DNA from: Haliotis asinina
Taxonomy: Eukaryota > Mollusca > Gastropoda > Lepetellida > Haliotidae
Assembly (NCBI RefSeq): GCF_037392515.1
Contig: NC_090290.1
Location: 18,985,753-19,049,752 of the forward strand
Reading direction: 5' to 3'
DNA length: 64,000 nt
Part shown: in pieces, positions 56,881 to 64,000 of the stretch
Layout: each line of letters begins with the position of its first letter
Numbering within the stretch: the stretch's first letter is position 1
The notes under the pieces: generated by a model
What the model was told of the DNA's origin: nothing
The model's database searches: none
The model's input: the letters and a program-made list of their open reading frames with translations, nothing else
Made by a program: the position numbers and the translations under genes

Positions 56881-56950
56881 GAACGCCCAAGGAAGCAACC
56901 CCATACGCCGTGTGACAAAACAGACATGTGTCATTCATTCCAATACGTAC

Positions 56951-57059
56951 CTTCTGTTATTGCTGGGATCTGTCCTCTTAACACCTTGTTTTGCGTATTA
57001 GAAACAAGTTTTATCTCGTTCTGATTGATGTCCGCAAAGTCGAAATTGAGCTCAGTGCA
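56951..57059 (-). CDS. Unrecognised gene, internal exon
   Basis: A 109-bp exon with acceptor ttgtttccacag (exon base 57059) and donor GAAG|GTACGT (GT at 56950-56949). Entered in phase 0, it encodes CTELNFDFADINQNEIKLV and then SNTQNKVLRGQIPAITE. It leaves one base that joins the terminal exon as a Glu codon. The other two frames contain stops, which supports this reading. Confidence 0.7.
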
Positions 57060-57359
57060 CTGTGGAAACAATATTATGTTAACGTCAAATAAAACAAGGT
57101 AAACCAGATTCAGGATAAAATCTACTCTCATACGGGCGACCTCTACCAACTTGCTTGATTTGACTCATTTTCTGAATTGGGCTACTTGTGTTAATATGGC
57201 GGTAATGATGTTGACAGCGTTTAAAAATATTCAACCATTAGAACAAACACAAATATACCATTATCCCCATTATTGTTCTCCCTTTATTTGTCTGCTAAAT
57301 GCCATGGTTTATCGTCTCAGTTCATCTTGTCTTTTTGTTTCTTGTTCGTGATTGCAATC

Positions 57360-57545
57360 AGTAATGTTATAGCTACACGGTAGTGGCCTGTAATAATCGA
57401 GTCTGGACCAAAATGTCCAGTGATCAACATCATGACCATCGATCTACGCAAATGGCATGACATGTGTCAACCAAGTCAGTGAGCACGACTTTGACCCAGC
57501 ACCAAATCTTTGCAAGCATGGGTAGCAGAACACCATATCAGATTC
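57360..57545 (-). repeat. Partial gacccgtgaag SINE in intron
   Basis: Shows tatagctacacggtagtggc, cgagtctggaccaaaatgtc and ggcatgacatgtgtcaacca, then decays. Confidence 0.65.
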
Positions 57546-57625
57546 AGATCTTTACTGTTCTGGACCATGGAAAGCGGGCAATTCACACTCTGATCTACAT
57601 GGACCAGGCCAATTCAACCTACTAC

Positions 57626-57790
57626 TGGGGACATGAATGTTGCCGGGGGTTCCTCTTCTTCAGAGCTGACACCCCCGGGGAATCTGATGACGACCTCAGC
57701 GAACTCCCACTCTGCATACTGGAGGATCGGGAACCGCATCTGTTCCTCGGGAAACAGCTCCGTGTGCAGCCGCTGCAGCAACGTCCCGAA
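57626..57790 (-). CDS. Unrecognised gene, internal exon
   Basis: A 165-bp exon with a clear acceptor (gttctagttccag, exon base 57790), entered in phase 0. It encodes FGTLLQRLHTELFPEEQMRF, PILQYAEWEFAEVVIRFPGG and an acidic EEEEPPATFMSP. The donor is less certain. CCCCA|GTAGTA at 57626/57625 keeps the phase for the next exon, and the frame closes 12 bases later. Codon use is GC-rich at third positions, like the other exons of this gene and unlike the surroundings. Confidence 0.7.
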
Positions 57791-57982
57791 CTGGAACTAG
57801 AACAAAGACGTCGACGTTAAGTATATTGTAATGATTACCTTTGTCGGTCGGTTGTATTCAGCAATGTTCCAGCGGTCTGTTAATATTGAATCAACCAAGA
57901 CAGCGTAAGTGCACTGTTACGATAGGCAAGAGCTAGTCAACCCCAAGTGTAACCCGAATGTTCACAGGTTACAGCAACTTAC

Positions 57983-58095
57983 TCGAAGGACGAAAGGGTG
58001 ACCTTTGTCCATAGCATTCTTGGCGGCATCACATCCCATTTGTATTCGACTGAGAATCTTGGGATAGGTCTGGTTGATCAACAGCACCCAGTTTT
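57983..58095 (-). CDS. Unrecognised gene, internal exon
   Basis: A 113-bp exon between acceptor ctctttttttcag and donor TCGA|GTAAGT. It encodes NWVLLINQTYPKILSRIQMG and CDAAKNAMDKGHPFVLR. Its two-base entry completes the codon begun by the 58397 exon. It exits in phase 0, as required by the next exon. Confidence 0.78.
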
Positions 58096-58396
58096 CTGAA
58101 AAAAAGAGAAATGTGTGGGAAATCGTGCTATTAGTGAGACCCGGTGACAGATTTTAAGGATGTATTTTAACTGAATGCGTATCTGAAAACAAAACTGTCA
58201 TGAAACTTTTAGGTCAATCATTTAGCAGCTTCCATTATCGCAGTCTCCGTCATCAAGTGTGTGTTTTTTCCATGTGGATCATATGACAGTGGAGACACAA
58301 AGCAATCAGGGTCAAAGGTGAACAACTCAGCAACTTTTCCTTGCCAGCAGCAACCTTCGTGGTCACACAAGTGAATTTTCTCAATTTACTACTTAC

Positions 58397-58539
58397 TGTC
58401 GTTGGGGAGGATACCGCAACCCAACCCGACGGAACGACATCCGACGCCGAAGTGCGACATGCACTGCAACACCAGGGGGCGCTTTATCAACTCTCGTTTG
58501 AAGATCTCGATCTCCTCCATTGTTTCCATTCTGTAGACT
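58397..58539 (-). CDS. Unrecognised gene, internal exon with array-embedded acceptor
   Basis: A 143-bp exon encoding VYRMETMEEIEIFKRELIKR, PLVLQCMSHFGVGCRSVG and LGCGILPND, followed by donor GACA|GTAAGT. It completes the CG-ending codon of the 60390 exon (Arg). Its acceptor (tcttttcactccacag, AG at 58541-58540) is the last unit of the 35-bp tandem array that fills the intron. TACTAAC lies 58570-58564, 25 bases before the AG. Either AG of cacagag could be used. Only the first keeps the frame. Confidence 0.78.
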
Positions 58540-59683
58540 CTGTGGAGTGAAAAGACATTGTCAGTTAGTACATCCCGTGGAGTGAAAAGACGATGTCAAT
58601 TAGTATACACAGTGGAGTGAAAAGATGATGTCAGTTAGTATACACAGTGAAGTGAAAAGGTGTCAGTTAGTACACCCCGTGGAGTGAACAGAAGATGTCA
58701 GCTAGTCCATCCCGTGGAGTGAAAAGACATTGCCAATTAGTATACACAGTGGAGTGAAAAGATGATGTCAGCTATTATACACAGCTACAGTGAAGTGAAA
58801 AGATGTCAGCTAGTCCATCCTGTGGAGTGAAAAGACGATGACAGTACATCCTGTAGAGTGAAAAGACGATGTCATATAGTACACCCCTTGGAGTGAAAAG
58901 AAGATGTCACTTACTCCACCCAGTGGAGTGAAAAGACGATGTCAGTTAGTACACCCCGGGGAGTGAAAAGACGATGTCAGGTAGTACACCCCGTGGAGTG
59001 AAAAGACGATGTCAGTTAGTACACCCCGTGGAGTGAAAAGACGATGTTAGTTAGTACACCCCATGCAGTAAAATGATGATGCAGTACACAACGTGGAGTG
59101 AATGAATGGAGTAGCCTTGGAGTGAGTGAGTAAGTAAGTTTAGTTCTATTGCCCTCAGCAATATTCCAGCTATATGGCAGAAGTCTGTAAATAATCGAGT
59201 CTGGACCAGACTTCCCAGTGTGAGCATCGATCTGCGCAACTGGGAACCGATGACATGTGTCAACCAAGTCAGCGAACCTGACCACCCAATCCCGTTAGTC
59301 GCCTCTTACGACAAACGTAGCCGCCTTTTATGCCAGAGCATGGGTTGCTGAAGGACTATTCTACCCCGGGACCTTCACGGGTCATTGAAAAGATGAAGTC
59401 AGTTAGTACACCCCGTGGAGTGAAAACACGATGACAGTACACCCCGTGGAATGAAAAGATTAAATCAAATAGCACACTCCGTGGAGTGAAAAGACGAAGT
59501 CAGTTATTACGTCACGTGGAGTGAAATGATGAAGTCAGTTTGTACACCCCTTTGGAGTGAAAAGACGATGTCAGGTAGTACACCCCCTGGAGCGAAAAGA
59601 CGATGTCAGTCAGTACACCCTTTGGAGTGAAAAATGTCAGTAAGTACACCCTGTGGAGTGCAAAGATGAAGTCCACATGTATT
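58540..59683 (-). repeat. 35-bp tandem array of 3' splice-site units
   Basis: About 24 units of ccccgtggagtgaaaagacg plus atgtcagttagtaca (35 bp) fill 58540-59120 and 59386-59683, split by a SINE. Read on the transcribed minus strand, each unit is TACTAAC, tgacatcg, tcttttcactccac and then gg or ag, which is a branch-point motif plus polypyrimidine tract. Most units end GG. Units near 58820, 58851 and 59651 keep AG. The unit next to the exon is the functional acceptor. Confidence 0.92.
59125..59385 (-). repeat. gacccgtgaag SINE inserted in the 35-bp array
   Basis: Full-length copy: gagtgagtaagtaagtttag, then ccagctatatggcagaagtc, then ccaatcccgttagtcgcctc, then cgggaccttcacgggtc. Array units resume directly after it. 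Confidence 0.9.
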
Positions 59684-59819
59684 AAATCATTGCACGTACC
59701 GTTGGACAACCAATACATACTCATATCACATTGCCGTCTTCCATACATATTACTGTATGAATTACACTATCAACCAACATGACCGGTTTAGTATTTGTAA
59801 ACCGTTGAATAAAATCTAC

Positions 59820-60204
59820 CATCCTCGATATCTCCAGGGTATACGTTCCGATGAATCGCCATTATCTCCTGGATGCATCCACGTTGTAATCGAACTTGTC
59901 AGTGTCAACAAAGATAGCGTTCGCAGCTACGAAGGTTTGTTTGCAGTGCGACTTAGATTTAGGAGAAATCATACAGACACATTGATAGGTCCGAAAATTT
60001 ATAAATATATATACAAAAACTCCTCCTGCCTCTTTCAGATCTGTGCATGGTTCGTGTTGCCAAGTTTAATTGGTTGGATAATTTTATATAGCAAAAGTGA
60101 GTTGTGATTGGTTCGCTCAACTTCCCAGCGTATACACTTGATTGGATAAAAATACCAGCCAAGGGAGGTAATAAACATATTTTAGCCGTAGATGCATCCA
60201 GGGT
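59820..60204. mobile_element. MITE, gatgcatcc/acctccctttgctgg family, copy 3
   Basis: The left end has tctccagggtatacgttccg and ctcctggatgcatcca. The right end has ccagccaagggaggtaataa and ccgtagatgcatccagggtt. The left acctcccttt block is deleted. The interior aacttgtcagtgtcaacaaa matches copies 1 and 2. Confidence 0.75.
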
Positions 60205-60389
60205 TCCAATATAATGTCAGTTTTCTGACATCGTGGCACAGGCCTTCTCAGCTAATTGCGGCGCCTTCGACGAATGACACGTACAGAAATACATGCATGT
60301 GTTTTGAAACCAAATAGAATAACGATGAAGTATAACGATTTTCCTAGTTTTTCCACAATTAATATTACTATGGCAGGATAATGACGTAC

Positions 60390-60554
60390 CGTCTCAGAGG
60401 GATGACGTTGACAAGCCCAGCCGCCGACTCGACCCCTCCGCGTTTCTGCAAACTGTTGGGGGGCGTGGGGGTCACCAGTCGGAACAGCACATATGGGTTG
60501 TTGATGACGTCCTCCAGGGGCGCCAGGAAGAACGCCGTGGGAAACCCGTCCATA
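60390..60554 (-). CDS. Unrecognised gene, first exon seen in window
   Basis: A 165-bp exon with acceptor cactttttcag (exon base 60554) and donor GACG|GTACGT (GT at 60389-60388). It encodes MDGFPTAFFLAPLEDVINNP, YVLFRLVTPTPPNSLQK and ESAAGLVNVIPLR. Entry with one base means at least one exon lies further upstream, possibly outside the window. The ATG at its second base is probably internal. It leaves two bases that join exon 58397. Confidence 0.75.
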
Positions 60555-60605
60555 CTGAAAAAGTGAGTGAGGAAAGTTTCATTAAAAAATTATTGTATTT
60601 TTTTG

Positions 60606-60940
60606 ATTGACTGTTGTTAACGCCGCACTCAGTATGTAAATAATCGTGTTTGGACAAGACGATCCAGTAATCAACGTCATGAGCCTCGATCTCAAAACTG
60701 GGAGACCATGACGTGTGTCAACCAAGTCAGTGAGTCTTATAACCCGATCCCTTTAGTTGCCCTTCTAAGTTTTTGAACTTCGTAAAATCTGAGTCAGTGA
60801 GTGAGTGAGATGACATGTGTCAACCAAGTCAGCCAACTTGACCACTCGATCCCGTTAGTCGCCTCTTAGGACAAGCATAGTCGCCTTTGATGGCAAGCTT
60901 GGGTTGCCTATTCTACGCCGGGACCTCCACGGGTCTTGAA
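60606..60940 (-). repeat. Two abutting SINE fragments
   Basis: The first runs ttgttaacgccgcactcagt to cccgatccctttagttgccc. The second starts gtgagtgagtgagatgacat and ends ggacctccacgggtc. The second has lost its tail-proximal half. Confidence 0.75.
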
Positions 60941-62177
60941 ACAAAAGAACACAGTGCTGCTGACGTTTGAATAACATAGTGACAATTGTTTGAAACTCAT
61001 TTCTGGTTTTCCCCTCCAAGATTTTGCTGGAATATTGCTAAGAGCAGCGCAAACCCATACCCACTCAACCACCATGAACCATAGCACTACAAACAGTATT
61101 GTTTCCTGACAGATTGTTTTCCTCCGATATCTACACATTCATCATGTCATTCGTAACCACTCGTGTCATTCCGGTAAGCCGTCTTGTTGGTCGGGGAAAG
61201 AGGTGAGTAAATACGAATTTTATCATACAATGAACATTTCCCCGTAACAGGTTGACGATCTTCCAGATGTGAGTGAAGACATGCACCACTTCGATACTTT
61301 GAACCACTACATAGGGAATTCTAAACGATGCCCTATCTAACACCATATTTATGAAATGCGAGAATGGTTTGTATCAAACTCGCTTCAAGGGCATTAACTC
61401 AATTCAAAAGTTCAAATGATGTAACGTGTGTAATATGAAGCAAGCTATTGAATTTTGGGTGACTGGCAAATAACCAGCATCAAGATTAGTCTGTTTAATT
61501 CGGGTTGTTTTTTAATTCACAAGGGGGCACAAAAATATAGATCAAATTCAACCAACTTACAGAACCAGTCATCATACGCCATCATAAGGTCACGCGTATG
61601 AATACATTTCATTTTTGATATTCAGCATTAGTACATTTCATTTGTTTCCTTGGGGTATGAAAAAGGGACCAAATAACTTCTACCAACATATTATTTTTTA
61701 CAAATGCTATTACGCGCAACCGAGCAATGAAGAGTTCTTTCCTGAGCCGGCATTTTGTTTTGATCACGTTTGTTTGGTAATGTGACCAAGTGCAGATAGT
61801 TCCGACAAGACACTACGCGTAATAACCTTTAGATAACAGTGATATATACAACGGGTGAGTCATGAGTGAACGAATTACCTGTACTAAGGTTTGAGACGAC
61901 CCCTCCTGAGTTATCTCCAGCATGTACACGTCACGTCATGTCACGTAATTCCCAAGTCCTTGTTTACTCTGCTTTATCAGAGCATTGTGGGTTCGTGGAT
62001 ACTTTATCATGTTTAGTTCTGACGGCGTGACTACACACCAGCTCAAACTAATACCTTAACATGATTGAGGCTTTAGAATATCTACGAACACAATCTGAGT
62101 ACTGCTATATAAACTATACACTTCAGTAAATCTTGATGAAACAAACTATTTCACAATTATTTCTTAAACATGAAATC
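60941..62177. other. Intergenic or upstream intron; one foldback half copy
   Basis: At 61331-61395 ctatctaacaccatattt, gaatggtttgtatcaaactc and gcttcaagg match the left arm and loop of the foldback at 14789. No further exon of the minus-strand gene satisfied both splice sites and phase. Confidence 0.5.
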
Positions 62178-62587
62178 CACGTGGCAATTCAAACAGATGC
62201 CATATCATTTGTGTAATGTTAGGCAAGGTAGGCAAGTTAATTCAAACGTTAAACTGTTCTACCATAGTTGAGTGAGTGAGTGAGTTTAGTTTTACGCCGC
62301 ATTCAGCAACATTCCAGCTATATGGCGGCGGTCTGTAAATAATCGAGTCTGGACCAGACAATCCAGTGATCAACAACATGAGCACGTGGCAATTCAAACA
62401 GATGCTATATCATTTGTGTAATGTTAGGCAAGGTAGGCAAGTTAATTCAAACGTTAAACTGTTCTACCATAGTTGAGTGAGTGAGTGAGTTTAGTTTTAC
62501 GCCGCATTCAGCAACATTTCAGCTATATGGCGGCGGTCTGTAAATAATCGAGTCTGGACCAGACAATCCAGTGATCAACAACATGAG
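62178..62587. repeat. 205-bp tandem duplication spanning a SINE part
   Basis: A unit beginning cacgtggcaattcaaacaga starts at 62178 and 62383. Each copy holds the same unique flank plus the first part of a reverse SINE (gagtgagtgagtgagtttag ... caacaacatgagca). Few differences are seen, so it is recent. Confidence 0.93.
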
Positions 62588-62710
62588 CATCGATCTGTGC
62601 AATTGGGAACCGATGACATGTGTCAACCAAGTCAGCGACCACCCGACCCCACTAGTCGCCTCTTACGACGAGCATATTCGCCTTTTATGGCAAGCATGGG
62701 TTGCTCTAAT
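62475..62710 (-). repeat. gacccgtgaag SINE, complete side of the duplication
   Basis: Runs gtgagtgagtgagtttagtt through cgatctgtgcaattgggaac to ccttttatggcaagcatggg. The second copy of the tandem duplication runs into it. Confidence 0.85.
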
Positions 62711-62799
62711 CATATTTGTGTAATGTTAAGCAAGGTAGTGACTTTAGGGGCACCTACTCAATTCCAAAGTTCAACTGACATACCATTTGTGTGATATTA

Positions 62800-62890
62800 A
62801 GTGATTAAGTACAGCTTTACACCGCTTTTAGAACTATTCCGCCACTGCGAGAGAGACCAGAAATGGGCTTCACACATTGTACCGATGTGG
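62800..62890 (-). repeat. Partial tRNA-derived SINE
   Basis: Shows acagctttacaccgctttta, gagagaccagaaatgggctt and cacacattgtaccgatgtgg, then ends. Confidence 0.65.
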
Positions 62891-63072
62891 GGTGTAATAT
62901 TGAACAAGCTGGTGAATGTAGGGTCACTTGAAAACGCTTTAAATATTAAGTTCAAAACAGAAGGTTTCTTTCTAATGATAATTTCGTAATTTGATTACAA
63001 AGAGTATACTTCTATTTTGTCATTTAGAAATGACATGTACGGTGGTAACCGTATTCTTATAATAAGGATTAG

Positions 63073-63225
63073 TGAGTGAGAATGGTTTTACGCCGTCTTT
63101 AGAAATATTCCAACGTGGAAACAAGAAATGGGATTCACAATTTGTGCCCATTTTAGGAATCGAACCCTGGTCCGCGGCGCGACGAGCGAACGCTTTAAGC
63201 ACTCGGCTACCCCACCATCCCGTAA
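63073..63225 (-). repeat. tRNA-derived SINE
   Basis: Shows gtgagtgagaatggttttac, gccgtctttagaaatattcc, ggaatcgaaccctggtccgc and gcactcggctaccccaccat. Confidence 0.8.
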
Positions 63226-63526
63226 TTGGAAGGAACCCAAGTATACTCATTCATACGTTCTGCTCCTTATAATGATGTTGCCATTTATAAGTTCTCTCCT
63301 CCCTTATTCATTAGACACAGGTACTTCATGCAGTATGCCTTGCGTGTTTGTACTGAACGTGGGTGCTACCAATAGATCTGAAATCCATCTGTGTTGCAAC
63401 AAAGACTCACAAACTACTTTTATGTTTTGTGACACACAAACAGTGTATTTTCACTCACTGTATATACATTATGAAGCTATTACGGCGGTCAGTGGATCAG
63501 CATTTTCAGCTGTCATTCTCTACAGT

Positions 63527-63720
63527 CGACCAGTGAAGATCTGGGTTAGAACTGATCTTCAGCCAGCCATGGTTGTCGCAAGAGGCGACTAACGGTATAG
63601 GGTGGTCAGTTGTGTAGATTGATGCTCATGTTTTTGATCACCGGATTATCTGGTTCAGACTCAATTATTCACAGACCGTAGCCTTATAGTTGGAATATTG
63701 TTGAGTGCGGCGTAAAACAA
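63527..63720 (+). repeat. gacccgtgaag SINE, gatctgggttag variant
   Basis: Shows agtgaagatctgggttagaa, tggttgtcgcaagaggcgac, gattatctggttcagactca and gttgagtgcggcgtaaaaca. Its head variant is the one amplified in the 77-bp array at 50150. Confidence 0.8.
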
Positions 63721-64000
63721 ACAATATGTATCTCTTCATCTTAACTAGTCGTTTTCGTTAAAAAAGCTTATGAGCACAATATATGACACATATTAATTTA
63801 AGTAACTCTATGCACGAGTAAATATATATTCACTAAAATGTGGCGCTTCGACTAAACCGTTATTCTTTCTGAAAAGAACACCACAGTAACCATGGTAACG
63901 CTACAGTCAATATGTTAGAGTTGTCGGTTCATTGTCGTAATCATTAAAGAGGTTTAAATAATTAATTATAGAAGCACGCATGGCCTATCTCACACAGTTT
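63721..64000. other. Intergenic, nothing recognised
   Basis: AT-rich sequence with no supported feature. Confidence 0.4.

Noticed and set aside
59016-59285. Minus-strand frames containing SLHGVY-type repeats
   Set aside because: They are translations of the 35-bp intron array and the SINE inserted in it.
58540-59683. CRISPR-like direct repeats
   Set aside because: The 35-bp units are contiguous without spacers and match the neighbouring splice acceptor.
61131-61346. Extra upstream exon of the 55-60 kb gene
   Set aside because: Two frames are open and an acceptor-like site exists, but no donor gives the two-base phase required by the exon at 60390.
63128-63592. 154-codon plus-strand frame
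   Set aside because: It begins inside one SINE and ends inside another, with unrelated sequence between.

Overview
The window is eukaryotic nuclear DNA. It has spliced genes with GT/AG introns, C2H2 zinc fingers, a Tc1 transposon, LINE debris, and a very high density of short dispersed elements. The dominant SINE-like repeats (tail ...gcggcgtaaaactaaactcactcac) are, from memory, of the type common in abalone and related marine snails. I therefore infer a gastropod mollusc, probably Haliotis. No bacterial operon, true tRNA gene, rRNA or CRISPR is present.

Layout. 1-4.2 kb: intergenic, with a GGTA-type minisatellite and a tRNA-derived SINE. 4.3-9.4 kb: two tandem paralogous transcription-factor exons (+). 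Each joins a Tc1-transposase-like helix-turn-helix to four C2H2 fingers and ends at an acidic tail with an IKQEP motif. Between them lies a nest of SINEs and a 606-bp MITE with a perfect 9-bp target-site duplication. 9.4-18.6 kb: intergenic DNA with SINEs, MITEs, foldback hairpins and minisatellites.

18.6-29.5 kb (-): a large gene. Two small phase-1 exons precede a 7.9-kb exon coding for a P-loop STAND-type NTPase followed by an ankyrin domain of about 65 repeats. About 60 of these lie in a nearly identical tandem array (195-bp unit, 585-bp higher-order unit), and the whole array is open. By family precedent this is an innate-immune-type sensor or scaffold.

30-33 kb: degenerate coding fragments. 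33.0-44.1 kb: a giant inverted repeat (arms 3.9 and 3.4 kb, spacer 3.7 kb). Its outer thirds are tandem units rich in the palindrome CTCGCCCATGGGCGAG. 45.2-46.5 kb: a nearly intact Tc1 element whose transposase has one N-terminal stop. 46.5-53.7 kb: repeat-rich, with a LINE fragment split by a SINE (14-bp duplication), a second 9-bp-TSD MITE, transposase relics, and a 77-bp array built from a SINE head.

55.0-60.6 kb (-): six phase-compatible exons of a gene I do not recognise. It ends in a long hydrophilic tail with a PDZ-ligand-like C terminus. One of its introns carries about two dozen copies of a 35-bp unit that is a copy of that intron's own 3' splice site (TACTAAC branch-point motif plus pyrimidine tract). 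60.6-64 kb: SINEs, a tandem duplication that cuts through a SINE, and ordinary intergenic DNA.

The strongest candidates for something undescribed are the amplified 3' splice-site array, the higher-order ankyrin array on a STAND ATPase, the giant inverted repeat with its palindromic satellite, and the transposase-HTH/zinc-finger fusion pair.
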